Source of the DNA: Desulfobacter hydrogenophilus
GTDB taxonomy: Bacteria; Desulfobacterota; Desulfobacteria; Desulfobacterales; Desulfobacteraceae
Length of the DNA: 64,000 bases
Direction of reading: 5' to 3'
Assembly (NCBI RefSeq): GCF_004319545.1
Contig: NZ_CP036313.1
Location: forward strand, 507,501-571,500
Shown in pieces: positions 8,892 through 18,488 of this stretch. Within the stretch, counting starts at the first letter, position 1. Every line of letters starts with the position of its first letter. The position numbers and the translations under genes were made by a program. Under the pieces are notes generated by a model. That model did not search any database, was not told the DNA's origin, and saw nothing but the letters and a program-made list of their open reading frames with translations.

Positions 8892-8974
8892 AAGACTTCT
8901 CCTTTCCTTTAAAAGATAGTATATATGCCGCTAATTAAATAATAATTCAACAGACAATTTTCAGGAAAGTTATA

Positions 8975-11659
8975 ATGGCTGTACCAAGCACTATTTACCT
9001 GATCGACGGCAGCGCATTTGTATACCGGGCCTTTCATGCCATCCGCAGCCTGGCCACGTCAAAGGGGCATCCCACCAATGCTACATTCGGATTCACCCGA
9101 ATCCTGCTGAAACTGCTTAAGGACAAACAACCCCGATACGCGGGCGTCTTCTTTGATGTCAAAGGCCCGACCTTTCGCCATAAAATATTTGATGAATATA
9201 AAGCCAACCGCCCGCCCATGCCCGAAGAACTAGCCATTCAAATCCCGGACATTAAAGCGGTTACCAAGGCGTTGAACATCCCTATTATCGAGAAAACCGG
9301 ATATGAAGCGGATGATCTTGTGGGTACCTATGCCCGCATTGCCCAAAAGCAAGGATTCAAGGTGGTCATGGTCACAGGGGACAAGGACTTTATCCAGTTG
9401 ATCACCGATGACTGTTCCCTGTGGGATCCCATGAAGGACACCGTCACTGACCGGTCCGGTGTAAAAGAGCAAATGGGTATCGAACCCGAGCAGTTCATTG
9501 ACGTGTTAGGCCTTGCCGGAGACACTTCAGACAACATCCCCGGTGTAAAAGGCGTGGGCGTCAAAACCGCCGTTAAACTGATTGTCGAATACGGATCCAT
9601 CAGCAGTATTTATAAGAATCTGGGCCAGCTGAAAAAAAAGAAAAAACTGCATGAAAACCTGACGGCTTCCAAAAAGATAGTCGATTTAAGCCGGGAACTT
9701 GCCACCATTGACCGGCATGTGGATGTCGGGCAGTCCTTGAACGATTTTCAACTGCAGGAATTTGACACCCGCAAAGCCTTTGAACTGTTCCAGTCATTTG
9801 AATTTAAAGCCCTTGCCTCAGAATTTTCTGAAAAAGCAGATAAATCCACAAAAACATATAAAATGGTCCACACCGTTGACGACATGGAACATCTGGTGGC
9901 AGCGCTTGAAAAAAAAGGGATTTTTGCCATTGACACAGAGACCACCGGCATTGAGCCCATGCGGGCGGATCTTGTGGGCCTGTCCTTTTCATATGAAGAC
10001 AATACTGGGTTTTACATCCCGGTGGGACACACCAATACAGGCGGAATACAAATGCCGGAAAAAGAAGAGATCCTTCGTATTTTCAAGCCGTTGCTTGAAA
10101 ATTCCGACATCGCCAAGGTGGGTCAGAACATCAAATATGACTTCATTATTCTGGCCCGATACGGCATTGAGATCAAAGGCATTGTGTTTGACACCATGAT
10201 TGCCTCCCACCTGCTCAATCCCGGCACCCGGGGACATGGTCTGGACCGTATTGCCATGAATCTTTTCGGACACAAAATGATTTCCTACGAAGAAGTGACC
10301 GGCAAGGGAAAAGACCAGATCGGATTCCAGGAAGTCCCCCTTGACCTTGCCGCAGACTATGCGGCAGAGGACGCAGATCTGACCTTTATGGCATATGGGC
10401 TATTGAAAAAACAGATTGAGGACAAAGGGCTCACCCCTTTGATGGAAACCATTGAAGTGCCGTTAATCTGCGTTCTGGCAAAAATGGAGATGGCAGGAAT
10501 TCGTGTGGATACGGATGTGCTTGGGCAAATGTCCCTGGAGTTTGCCGAAGAACTGAAAACCCTTGAACAAAAAATTTACGAACTTGCCGGAGAAGAGTTC
10601 AACATCAATTCACCCCAGCAACTCGGGGTGATTCTGTTTGAAAAGTTAGGACTTAAAACCGTTAAAAAAACCCGGAAAAAAACCGGGTATTCCACGGATG
10701 TCGACGTGCTCACCCAACTTGCCAACACCCATGAAATGCCTGAAAAACTGTTACGGTACAGGACCCTTGGCAAACTGAAATCCACCTATGTGGACGCCCT
10801 GTCTTCACTGGTTCACCCGGATACCGGACGCATCCATACCTCCTTTAACCAGACCATAACCGTTACCGGCCGCCTGTCATCGTCCAACCCAAATCTGCAG
10901 AACATTCCCATTCGCAAACCCGAAGGGAAAAAAATCAGGCAGGCCTTTATCCCTGCGGACGGCTGCACCCTGATTTCCGCCGATTATTCCCAAATTGAAC
11001 TGCGGCTTTTAGCCCATTGCGCTAAGGACCCCATTCTCATTGAATCTTTCCAAAACGACGAGGATATTCATACCCGTACGGCGTTGGAAGTTTTCCAGGT
11101 GCTGCCCGGTCTTGTCACCGATGAAATGCGCAGCCAGGCCAAATCCATCAACTTCGGCATCATCTATGGCATGAGCGCATTCCGCCTGTCAAATGAGTTG
11201 GGCATCAGCCGAAAAATGGCAAGCATCTATATTGACAATTATTTCAAGCGTTATGCAGGGGTCAAAGCATTCATCGACAAGACCATCGAACAGACCCGGG
11301 AAACCTGTGAGGTATCCACTTTATTCGGCAGAAAACGCAGGCTGGATGATATCCGTTCATCCAACGCCAATTTGCGAAACTTTGCCCAGAGGGCTGCGGT
11401 GAACACGCCTATTCAGGGCAGTGCGGCGGATTTGATCAAGCTTGCCATGATCAAAATGCAGACCGCCCTTGCAACGGAAAAAATGGAATCAAAGATGCTT
11501 TTATCCGTACACGATGAAATTATCTTTGAATCCCCGGAACAGGAAAAAGATAAACTCATGGCCATGGCAAAGCAGGTTATGGAAAACGTTACGCCCCTGA
11601 AAGTACCCTTAAAAGTGAACTTTGGTGCCGGAGCGAACTGGGCCGAGGCTGAACATTAA
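8975..11659 (+). CDS. polA: DNA polymerase I
   Basis: The full three-domain enzyme of 894 residues. The 5' nuclease domain (~1-290) has the [10 protein letters not shown] and [14 protein letters not shown] motifs. The 3'-5' exonuclease domain (~310-500) has its acidic residues in IDTETTG, NIKYDF and YAAEDAD, so proofreading looks intact. The polymerase domain carries motif A ([14 protein letters not shown]), motif B ([14 protein letters not shown]) and motif C (SVHDEIIFE). It acts in Okazaki fragment maturation and repair. It is followed 26 bp later by nadK and probably co-transcribed. Confidence 0.98.
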   Translation: MAVPSTIYLIDGSAFVYRAFHAIRSLATSKGHPTNATFGFTRILLKLLKDKQPRYAGVFFDVKGPTFRHKIFDEYKANRPPMPEELAIQIPDIKAVTKALNIPIIEKTGYEADDLVGTYARIAQKQGFKVVMVTGDKDFIQLITDDCSLWDPMKDTVTDRSGVKEQMGIEPEQFIDVLGLAGDTSDNIPGVKGVGVKTAVKLIVEYGSISSIYKNLGQLKKKKKLHENLTASKKIVDLSRELATIDRHVDVGQSLNDFQLQEFDTRKAFELFQSFEFKALASEFSEKADKSTKTYKMVHTVDDMEHLVAALEKKGIFAIDTETTGIEPMRADLVGLSFSYEDNTGFYIPVGHTNTGGIQMPEKEEILRIFKPLLENSDIAKVGQNIKYDFIILARYGIEIKGIVFDTMIASHLLNPGTRGHGLDRIAMNLFGHKMISYEEVTGKGKDQIGFQEVPLDLAADYAAEDADLTFMAYGLLKKQIEDKGLTPLMETIEVPLICVLAKMEMAGIRVDTDVLGQMSLEFAEELKTLEQKIYELAGEEFNINSPQQLGVILFEKLGLKTVKKTRKKTGYSTDVDVLTQLANTHEMPEKLLRYRTLGKLKSTYVDALSSLVHPDTGRIHTSFNQTITVTGRLSSSNPNLQNIPIRKPEGKKIRQAFIPADGCTLISADYSQIELRLLAHCAKDPILIESFQNDEDIHTRTALEVFQVLPGLVTDEMRSQAKSINFGIIYGMSAFRLSNELGISRKMASIYIDNYFKRYAGVKAFIDKTIEQTRETCEVSTLFGRKRRLDDIRSSNANLRNFAQRAAVNTPIQGSAADLIKLAMIKMQTALATEKMESKMLLSVHDEIIFESPEQEKDKLMAMAKQVMENVTPLKVPLKVNFGAGANWAEAEH

Positions 11660-11685
11660 AAAACAAAACAGACAAGAGGAAACAC

Positions 11686-12516
11686 GTGAGTAATCAGCGC
11701 ATCGGACTTGTGATAAAAAATGAAGACCACGCCCAGAACAAAGCCCGGGAATTGATCCGGCATATAGGGGACAGATGCCTGATCATTGACACCCAGGCCC
11801 CGACGCCGCCACCCATCCCCGACGATCTGATCTGCATTGTTGTGCTTGGCGGAGACGGCACCTTTTTAAGTGTGGCCCGATATATTGGTGACTCGAACAT
11901 TCCCCTGATGGGTATCAAATTCGGTGAGGTTGGGTTTCTTGCCGAAACCACGGAGGATCTTCTTTGCAAGAGGGTTGATACGGTGTTTAAAGGGGATTAT
12001 TTTATCCAGGAGCGTAGCCGCCTCAATATCCGTGTGGTTCGGGACGGTCAGTGCATCGTGGACGAAGATGTGCTAAATGATGCGGTCATCAATAAGGCGG
12101 CTCTGTCAAGGCTTGCCTCATGCGCCGTCTATCTGGATGAGACCTATTTGACCACATATCGCGCTGATGGGCTGATTGTGGCCACGCCCACGGGCTCCAC
12201 AGCCTATTCCCTGGCCGCAGGCGGCCCCGTGGTTTATCCCGAAGTGCCCTCCATTATCCTTACCCCAATCTGTCCCTTTACCTTGACCAACCGACCGTTG
12301 CTCATCCCGGACCATACCCGGGTTGAAATCAGCCTGAAAGGCAGCCCCGAGGATATGATTCTAACTCTGGACGGTCAGGAGGGGTTTGATATGGCGACCT
12401 GTGACAAAATCTACATTCAAAAAAGCCGCCACAGCGTAAAAATGCTCTCCTTTGAACCCCACTCCTATTTCAAGGTACTGAAAACGCGGCTACACTGGAG
12501 CGGCGGCAGATCCTGA
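11686..12516 (+). CDS. nadK: NAD kinase
   Basis: A 276-residue cytoplasmic enzyme that phosphorylates NAD to NADP. Signatures are GGDGTFL near residue 60, the NDAVINK segment near 125 and the [15 protein letters not shown] motif near 170. Translation starts at a GTG (11686) with AGAGGA about 5 nt upstream; no better ATG is available at the family start. It follows polA by 26 bp. Confidence 0.95.
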   Translation: MSNQRIGLVIKNEDHAQNKARELIRHIGDRCLIIDTQAPTPPPIPDDLICIVVLGGDGTFLSVARYIGDSNIPLMGIKFGEVGFLAETTEDLLCKRVDTVFKGDYFIQERSRLNIRVVRDGQCIVDEDVLNDAVINKAALSRLASCAVYLDETYLTTYRADGLIVATPTGSTAYSLAAGGPVVYPEVPSIILTPICPFTLTNRPLLIPDHTRVEISLKGSPEDMILTLDGQEGFDMATCDKIYIQKSRHSVKMLSFEPHSYFKVLKTRLHWSGGRS

Positions 12517-12690
12517 CAGTCTATTTCCAATAGCGCAGGCGGATTGCATTTTTGATAAGAAGCGTCTTTTTATCCTAAAATAAGTAGCAGAAGAGCTGAA
12601 CCACAGTCCCAGTCTTCTTGCCCCATCTGTCAGGAGATCCAAAACAAATAAGCCATTGAAAAATTGAATGTTTTCTGGTTTAACCTTTTT

Positions 12691-13617
12691 ATGGGAACCT
12701 TTAGAATATTCTTTGCTGCCACCCTCCTTGTCCTGCTTGTCGGATGCGGCGATGATGAACCCGTGGTCAAGGTGGATTTAAGCCGGACCGAACAGGTGAC
12801 TTTCACACAAGAGCCTGATCAGATCACCTACGCCTACCTGCCCCAGTATTCCCATACGGTCTCCTATACCCGTCACCACGGCCTGATCAATTACCTAAGA
12901 AAAACAACCGGGCTGAATATCAGACAGATCTTTCCAGACACCTTTGATCAGCATATGAAAATGGTGGGGAACAGACAGATCGACATCTCCTTTTCCAATC
13001 CCTTGATCTATGTCAAAATCGCCCAAAGATACGGAGCCAGGGCCTTTGCCCAGATCGTCGAAACCACGGGCAAGGACAGCTTCAGGGGGCAGATCATCAC
13101 CCGCAAAAACAACTTGGCCATCCAGCGTCTTGAAGACTGCCGGGGCAAAAGGTGGATCGCCGTGGACCCGGCATCGGCAGGCGGCTACCTTTTTCCCCTG
13201 GGTCACTTTTTCAACCAGGGTATTTTCACCAGCGATTTTAAAGCCATTGATTTTGCCCCCGGCCCGGGGGGTAAGCAGGAGAAGGTCATCCTTGCCGTAT
13301 TTGCCGGCCGGTACGATATCGGCACCATACGGGAGGGGGCCCTGGATGTGGTGGCCGGCAGAATTGATGTGTCAAAAATCCGAATATTGTCCCGGACCCG
13401 CACGTATCCAGGATGGGTATATGCAGCCAGGAAAGATCTGGATCCCAACAACCTGGATAAAATAAAAAAGGCCTTGACAGCGCTGGATTTTAACCGGCAG
13501 GACCACCGGGAGATACTGGAGGCGGCTAATTTTTTTAAGGTGATTCCGACCCAAGACGAAGATTTCCAACCGGTCAGAGCGCTGATGGACAAACTCGGCA
13601 TGGAGCTGACCCCATGA
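12691..13617 (+). CDS. PhnD-like substrate-binding lipoprotein (sensor-associated)
   Basis: About 308 residues. A short hydrophobic N-terminus ends in the lipobox LLVGC, so the protein is predicted to be lipid-anchored outside the inner membrane. The body matches the phosphate/phosphite/phosphonate-binding (PhnD/NMT1-like) fold: the PQYSHTV start, FSNPLIYVKIAQ near 110 and DPASAGGYLFP near 160. No ABC permease or ATPase is adjacent. Instead the stop overlaps the ATG of a histidine kinase, so it may act as the ligand-binding part of a sensor. The frame extends to a TTG at 12664; the ATG at 12691 gives a better signal peptide. Neither start has a clear ribosome site. Confidence 0.8.
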   Translation: MGTFRIFFAATLLVLLVGCGDDEPVVKVDLSRTEQVTFTQEPDQITYAYLPQYSHTVSYTRHHGLINYLRKTTGLNIRQIFPDTFDQHMKMVGNRQIDISFSNPLIYVKIAQRYGARAFAQIVETTGKDSFRGQIITRKNNLAIQRLEDCRGKRWIAVDPASAGGYLFPLGHFFNQGIFTSDFKAIDFAPGPGGKQEKVILAVFAGRYDIGTIREGALDVVAGRIDVSKIRILSRTRTYPGWVYAARKDLDPNNLDKIKKALTALDFNRQDHREILEAANFFKVIPTQDEDFQPVRALMDKLGMELTP

Positions 13618-15629
13618 AGCTGGGATTCAAAGGGAAATTGCTCATGGGCTTTTTTATCCTGCTCATGGTCCAGGGCCTGGTTATTTTTTTCTGGTTCAGC
13701 CAGGCCATGAAAGCCTCGGTGCTGGATGAGATCAAAAACCAGGGACTTTCCACCGCCACCAGCCTGGCCGTAGGGTTGGTCGAACCGTTGCTGGCCATGG
13801 ATTACCTGCGCATGAAACTCCTGGTGGATGAAACCAAAAGATTGAGCAACGATATTTTTTACATCTTTGTTCTGGATCCCGAGGGCCGTATCCTGGCCCA
13901 CACCTTTAAAGACGGATTTCCAGTGGAATTAAAAACCGTCAACCTGTTTTCCCGGACCAAAGGGTTTTCACTCAAGCTTCTGAACACCGGCGACGAAAAA
14001 ATTTATGACTACGCCGTTCCCATTACCGTCAACCAGGATCTTCTGGGTGTCCTTCGATTAGGGCTTTCCCATACCCGGGCGGAAGAGGTGGTCGACCAGG
14101 TCCTGATCACCACCATTATTATCATGGTTTTGGCCATCTTTCTGGCGGGACTTGTGGGCACCCTGCTGGCCAACCCGGTCATCCGGAGCATCAAAAAACT
14201 CCATGACTCATCGGAACAGGCCTTGCGTGGAAATCTTAATATTCACACCGCCCCGGCCCTTGCAAGAAATTGCTGGGACATCATGAACTGTAGCCGGACC
14301 GAATGCCCAGCCTATAAAAATTATCATCACAGGTGCTGGTACCTGGCCGGCACCTTGTGTCCCACCTGTGTGGGAGGCGAATATGCCAAAAAAATCGAAT
14401 CCTGCCGGAAATGCCGGGTATACCGGCAATGCTCAGGGGACGAAATCCAGAGTCTGGCCGAAAGTTTTGACGCCATGACCCTGTCCTTAAAGGGCAACCT
14501 GTCTGACCTGAAGAACGCGGAAAAAATTCTCAATGATCAGAAAGGCAGGCTTCAGACTATTTTGGATGCAGTTCCCGATTTTATCTCCCTGCAGGATGCC
14601 CAGGGACGGTATATATCGGTGAACAAAGCCTTCTGCGAGATGCTGGGCAGATCCCAGGACCAAATCGTAGGCCGGTTCAACAAGGACCTGTTTCCTCCCA
14701 TCATTGCCGAACGTTACGATGAGGAGGACCGCTCCGTCCTCTCCTCCAGCACGCCCTTGGTCAAGGAAAATCGAATCAAAGATCACCGGGGTACAAGATG
14801 GCTCCACGTGGTTAAAATTCCTGTCCCGGGAAAAGACCTGGCGTCCATAGGCCTGGTCTGCAGTGGCAGGGACATCTCCATACTTAAGGAAGTCCAGGAC
14901 CAGCTCACCCATGCCCAGAAGATGGATTCCGTGGGCCGCCTGGCCGCAGGCGTCGCCCATGAGATCAATACGCCTCTGGGCATTATTCTGGGATACGGCC
15001 AGCTGCTGTTGGAAGACGTGGAAAAAGAGGGCCAGATCTACCAGGATGTGTCAGCCATTGTCAAACAAACCAAAATCTGCGCCAAAATCGTCAAGGACCT
15101 GCTCAATTTTTCCAGGTCCAGTGAAAGCGTAACATCACACTTTGATATTCATACCGCCCTTGAAGAAGTCATCGACGTGGTGGAGCACACCTTTCGCCTG
15201 AACCATATCACCATACGCCGCAATTTTCACCCAAGCCCTTTGTATCTGAAAGGAGACAAAGAAAAAATCAGACAGGTCTTTGTTAACCTGCTCAACAACG
15301 CCTTTGATGCCATTGGCAGCAACGGGGAAATCTTTGTCGGCACCGGAGAAGCGGAACCGGGCAGCCAAATGAAAATCTCTGTGACAGATACAGGATGCGG
15401 TATTGATAAAAAAAATCTGCAAAAAATATTTGACCCCTTTTACACTACCAAGGGGCCGGGCAAGGGAACAGGGCTGGGCCTGTCAGTCACCTTTGGCATC
15501 ATTAAAGAACACAAAGGAAAAATCGAGGCATACTCTCCCCCGTTAGACAAATCCCTGCTCCAGGGGACAGAATTTGTCGTACTCCTGCCCCTGGACAACG
15601 AACCTGCAAAAGGAGAACAAGATGGCTGA
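13614..15629 (+). CDS. Sensor histidine kinase with two-CW and PAS domains
   Basis: The 671-residue protein runs in this order: TM helix ~8-28; periplasmic sensor region ~29-160; TM helix ~162-185; a short linker; a cysteine-rich two-CW segment at 220-273 with two CW pairs and about nine cysteines; PAS ~318-425; HisKA with the phospho-acceptor His449 in VAHEINTPLG; and HATPase_c with N, G1 and G2 boxes (NLLNNAFDAI, TGCGID, GTGLGLS). The cysteines could hold a metal or redox cofactor on the cytoplasmic side. The gene overlaps the upstream binding-protein gene (ATGA) and the downstream regulator gene, so the three are translated as a unit. Confidence 0.93.
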   Translation: MKLGFKGKLLMGFFILLMVQGLVIFFWFSQAMKASVLDEIKNQGLSTATSLAVGLVEPLLAMDYLRMKLLVDETKRLSNDIFYIFVLDPEGRILAHTFKDGFPVELKTVNLFSRTKGFSLKLLNTGDEKIYDYAVPITVNQDLLGVLRLGLSHTRAEEVVDQVLITTIIIMVLAIFLAGLVGTLLANPVIRSIKKLHDSSEQALRGNLNIHTAPALARNCWDIMNCSRTECPAYKNYHHRCWYLAGTLCPTCVGGEYAKKIESCRKCRVYRQCSGDEIQSLAESFDAMTLSLKGNLSDLKNAEKILNDQKGRLQTILDAVPDFISLQDAQGRYISVNKAFCEMLGRSQDQIVGRFNKDLFPPIIAERYDEEDRSVLSSSTPLVKENRIKDHRGTRWLHVVKIPVPGKDLASIGLVCSGRDISILKEVQDQLTHAQKMDSVGRLAAGVAHEINTPLGIILGYGQLLLEDVEKEGQIYQDVSAIVKQTKICAKIVKDLLNFSRSSESVTSHFDIHTALEEVIDVVEHTFRLNHITIRRNFHPSPLYLKGDKEKIRQVFVNLLNNAFDAIGSNGEIFVGTGEAEPGSQMKISVTDTGCGIDKKNLQKIFDPFYTTKGPGKGTGLGLSVTFGIIKEHKGKIEAYSPPLDKSLLQGTEFVVLLPLDNEPAKGEQDG

Positions 15630-15981
15630 AATTCTGGTCCTGGACGATGTTCAGGATGCCGGTGCCCTGATCAAGAGAATATTGGAACGTAAAGGCCACA
15701 AGGTCACCCCCTTTACCGAAGAGGAAGAGGCCATTGCCCATGTGGCCAAAGGCGGTACAGATCTTGCCGTTCTGGATATCAAACTTAAGAAGATGAACGG
15801 CGTAGAGGTACTCGAAGAGATGAAAAAAAAAGATCCCGATATACGTGTGATCATGCTCACAGGCTACCCCACCATAGAAACGGCCAGGGAAAGCCTGTCC
15901 CTGGGGGCCGCAGCTTACTGCGTCAAGCCCATTGACAAGGACGAACTGGAATTAAAGGTGGAAGAGGTCCTCAAAACCTGA
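15622..15981 (+). CDS. Single-domain response regulator (CheY-like)
   Basis: The 119-residue receiver domain has no output domain. Acidic pocket residues are Asp8 and Asp9, the phospho-acceptor is Asp52 (VLDIKL), and the conserved Thr (MLTGYPT) and Lys (VKPIDK) are present. The start at 15622 follows AAGGAG by 6 nt and overlaps the kinase stop by 8 bp. It is the obvious partner of the kinase upstream. With no DNA-binding domain it must act by protein contact or by phosphorelay to another protein. Confidence 0.92.
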   Translation: MAEILVLDDVQDAGALIKRILERKGHKVTPFTEEEEAIAHVAKGGTDLAVLDIKLKKMNGVEVLEEMKKKDPDIRVIMLTGYPTIETARESLSLGAAAYCVKPIDKDELELKVEEVLKT

Positions 15982-16003
15982 CCTTAGTCAAAAATCTTTA
16001 AAC

Positions 16004-16060
16004 ATTCGTTGTGGGCTGAACCTGGGTGCTGACAGACTAGGTTGGCCCATGGCTGTTATA
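16004..16060 (-). repeat. Dispersed hairpin repeat, family B, copy 2 (inverted)
   Basis: Read on the minus strand it starts TATAACAGCCATGGGCCAAC and ends AGCCCACAACGAAT, like the other family B copies. Its hairpin arms GGGC..AACCT and AGGTT..GCCC pair, whereas the copy at 45.6 kb uses GGCC..GGCC. It lies 22 bp after the response-regulator stop and could serve as its terminator. Confidence 0.65.
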
Positions 16061-16073
16061 CCAATCGATTGTG

Positions 16074-16313
16074 TCATTCAAACAACCAGCTGTATTCCAA
16101 TCCCGGCCCAATACATTTCCAACCGTCATCAAGCAATGAGAGACCTGTCGAGCTGAAATTAATATCAGTTTGACGATTAACGATATTCACATTTCCATTC
16201 TGATCTGATTGAAAGGCGACCGCTTTTCCATTTTTATGCAATAGTACAAAATGATTGGCACCTTTTTGAAAGAGCCGTTGTAAGCCGGCTTTTGAATAAT
16301 CATCCTCATTCAT
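16074..16313 (-). CDS. Hypothetical protein, possibly a C-terminal fragment
   Basis: The 79-codon frame (starting MNEDDYSKAGLQRLF and ending GLEYSWLFE) has a balanced, protein-like composition and no recognised domain. The same frame stays open upstream of the ATG for about a dozen codons, up to the sequence next to the IS630-type element. It may therefore be the remaining 3' end of a larger gene cut by mobile-element activity. No convincing ribosome site is seen. Confidence 0.35.
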   Translation of the reverse strand: MNEDDYSKAGLQRLFQKGANHFVLLHKNGKAVAFQSDQNGNVNIVNRQTDINFSSTGLSLLDDGWKCIGPGLEYSWLFE

Positions 16314-16403
16314 CGTTAACTTGTACTCCCATTCAAGCCAGGTATGGTGGACAAAAACAAGGTGTTACCCACCATTAAGTACATGGACAAAAATAAATCT
16401 ATG

Positions 16404-16925
16404 TTAAGAAAACGAAATTGTAAATTCCTTACCGACACTTGCCAATATATTATCCAACTCAGCTTTCAAAAATTTAAATCCTTTATAAGCAGATGTTGAT
16501 AACCAAAAGTATTTGATATGTTTCCATAAAATTTCAATCAGATTCAACTCCGGTGAATATTTGGGGATAAAGTATAGAAAAAGTCCTCTTTCTTCCCATG
16601 TCCCAACTTGAGCTTTAAAAATGGCGCTGTGATGTATTGGAGCATTGTCCAGAACAACGATGGTTCTTTTTGTTATGGAACGTGAAAAAACATCAAAGCA
16701 GGCCACGACAATATCTGAAGTAACCGAGCAATTAAAAACGCAAGGGAAAAAGTCATTTTGCTTATTCAAAAAACCCAACACATTGATTCTTGAGGTTTTT
16801 CCGCTCGGAAGTAAAAGCTGCTCATCCGCCTCTTGCCAGGCATATGGAATCTCAGGCACGCCGGTAAAGCCAGATTCATCAAAATAATACAAGTCAATGA
16901 TATTTGCCTTATCTTCATCTTTCAA
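16404..16925 (-). CDS. IS630-family transposase, catalytic frame (orfB)
   Basis: 173 codons holding the DDE domain: first Asp in YYFDESGF, second Asp in VLDNAPIHHS and the Glu in YSPELNLIEILWKHIK. The spacing fits IS630 DDE transposases. It probably has no independent start and is made as the orfA-orfB fusion by -1 frameshifting. All three catalytic acids are present, so the element could still be active. Confidence 0.87.
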   Translation of the reverse strand: MKDEDKANIIDLYYFDESGFTGVPEIPYAWQEADEQLLLPSGKTSRINVLGFLNKQNDFFPCVFNCSVTSDIVVACFDVFSRSITKRTIVVLDNAPIHHSAIFKAQVGTWEERGLFLYFIPKYSPELNLIEILWKHIKYFWLSTSAYKGFKFLKAELDNILASVGKEFTISFS

Positions 16926-17416
16926 GATTTCAATTTCCTTTTGCGCGTCCCTGAACTCGTTCTCATTGCGTTTGCTTTTGAGAGATTTCCGTCCTCGACA
17001 CCAACGCAGTTTTTTTTTATAATTCGTTTCAGGGTTTTTACGCTGATTTTTTTACCAAACGTTCCCTCTATTTCAGTAATGGCACTTTTAAGTTGTCTTG
17101 GATTTTTCTTTACAATATCAATGACTTCATCATGTTTATCACCAGGGATCAGTGGTGTCCTTCCAGGACGTGGTTTATCAATTAAAGAGTCAAATTGATA
17201 TTTTCCCCATCCATCGATCCACTTCGAAACTGTTTCCTGAGTAGTCAAACATATTTGTGAAATCTGATTGATACTATACCCAGAGTTGCTCAATCGAATT
17301 GCTTGAGCCCTAAGTTTAGTACGGTTTGACTCTTCATCCGAAAATTCAATAAGTGACAGCCATTTTAATGCCAATGGCTCAATTGGAGAAACAAATTTTC
17401 TACCCGTACGTTTCAT
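16922..17416 (-). CDS. IS630-family transposase, N-terminal frame (orfA)
   Basis: A 164-codon frame with winged-helix/HTH segments typical of IS630 N-termini (AIRLSNSGYSINQISQI; TTQETVSKWIDGWGKYQFDSLIDKPRPGR). Beyond an A9 tract (17010-17018) the family-like sequence continues in the -1 frame as LRWCRGRKSLKSKRNE and runs into orfB. Translation would therefore slip from ATA-AAA-AAA back by one base, either by programmed frameshifting or because of a disabling mutation. As read without slippage, its last ~30 residues are out of register. Confidence 0.85.
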   Translation of the reverse strand: MKRTGRKFVSPIEPLALKWLSLIEFSDEESNRTKLRAQAIRLSNSGYSINQISQICLTTQETVSKWIDGWGKYQFDSLIDKPRPGRTPLIPGDKHDEVIDIVKKNPRQLKSAITEIEGTFGKKISVKTLKRIIKKNCVGVEDGNLSKANAMRTSSGTRKRKLKS

Positions 17417-17498
17417 CTGATATCCTTGCTATGCAAATTAAAATAACAACAATGATTTATTGCAAAGCAATAATAAAACAAGAATTATTTTTGTCCAC

Positions 17499-18488
17499 CT
17501 ACTTACATGTCAATGCAGCCATGAAGTTAAAATAGGCTTGGACAAATTTGCCGGATACTGTTTCTGCCATGGAAAAGGAGAATTGCCCGTTTTCCAGGAA
17601 CTTTCCGGATAGGGCCAGGAAAACCGTTCTGGACAACTCTTGAAGTTGATTTGAAATCTGGACATCGTCCTGGTGAAACCCATCAATCATGAAGGTCCGG
17701 CACCGGACCGGCCTGAAGTCAAAAATCTGGCACCCATTTCCCCAATTAAAGGGACAGGCCGCATCCTTTGCCTGCACTGCGGTCATGGCCCGCTGAACGG
17801 CAGCGGTCCTCTGGTCTGATTTCATCTGCCGGCCCATACGGGTGTGGATGTATATCACCTCAATAAAGGGCATGGTAAAGGATTGATCACAACAGAGATG
17901 GGCGCCGGTGCCGCAAAAAAGCTCATCTTCTGCCCGATGCCCGGCCGTCTCCTTATCGATTCTCTCCACCAGGACTTCATAGTCAGAAAAAAAATGGCTC
18001 AGATCCACCTTGTTTTTCATTTCCAGGGAGGGTTCTCGTATCTTGAGCATGCCCGATTTTTTGTTGTACTTTTTTACCAGTTTCCACTGGCTGTAAGTGG
18101 AAGGGTTGGCCTGGCACCGCTTGAGCTTTTTGGATGCCGCTTTGAGCCCTAAGCCTTTGCGGATCATATAGGCGGTAACAAAGGTACCCGTTCTTCCGAT
18201 GCCGTGGCGGCAGTGGACCAGCACCTTCTTGCCCAGGTATATGGCCTCGTCCATCCAGGCCAGGGCATCTTCCATCCGGGCCATCTCGGGTACATCCTCA
18301 TCCCAGATGGGCAGGTGGAAGACATCAAATCCGGCCTTTTCTTCAATTTCATGCAGATCGCTGAATTCAGCGCAGAGGTTGACAATAGCGTGGACGCCGT
18401 TCTCTCGGATTACATCCAGCTGGGCATAGGACATGGGGGCACGACCCACGGCCAGGCTCTGGGTGATCCATATCAGTTGGTAGCTCAT
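17499..18488 (-). CDS. Dual-specificity phosphatase fused to a YkgJ-like Cys-cluster domain
   Basis: Residues ~1-150 form a dual-specificity/tyrosine phosphatase domain with the P-loop HCRHGIGRTG (Cys nucleophile, Arg) and an upstream general-acid Asp in PIWDEDVP. Residues ~190-290 have the cysteine pattern of the YkgJ/CxxCxxCC zinc-or-iron-chelate family (FCGTGAHLCC, then CPFNWGNGC and RPVRC). I know of no characterised protein with this combination. It starts one base after the stop of the PPDK-like gene, so the two form an operon. The IS630 insertion replaced the last residues: across the element the original reading would be ALTCNGG then stop, now ALTCK then stop. Confidence 0.82.
   Translation of the reverse strand: MSYQLIWITQSLAVGRAPMSYAQLDVIRENGVHAIVNLCAEFSDLHEIEEKAGFDVFHLPIWDEDVPEMARMEDALAWMDEAIYLGKKVLVHCRHGIGRTGTFVTAYMIRKGLGLKAASKKLKRCQANPSTYSQWKLVKKYNKKSGMLKIREPSLEMKNKVDLSHFFSDYEVLVERIDKETAGHRAEDELFCGTGAHLCCDQSFTMPFIEVIYIHTRMGRQMKSDQRTAAVQRAMTAVQAKDAACPFNWGNGCQIFDFRPVRCRTFMIDGFHQDDVQISNQLQELSRTVFLALSGKFLENGQFSFSMAETVSGKFVQAYFNFMAALTCK

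Larger units (their letters stand above)
16378..17503 (-). mobile_element. IS630-family insertion sequence
   Basis: About 1.13 kb, bounded by inverted repeats that share 19 of 21 positions when the flanking TA is included (16376-16396 and 17485-17505, core GGACAAAAATAA). A TA dinucleotide lies outside each end, as expected for IS630/Tc1-mariner target-site duplication. It encodes a transposase in two overlapping frames on the minus strand. The element sits exactly at the 3' end of the phosphatase gene and changes only its last few codons. Confidence 0.88.

Noticed and set aside
13203..13901. 232-codon open frame antisense to the binding-protein and kinase genes
   Set aside because: It spans two well-supported sense genes, has no recognisable domain and no ribosome site.
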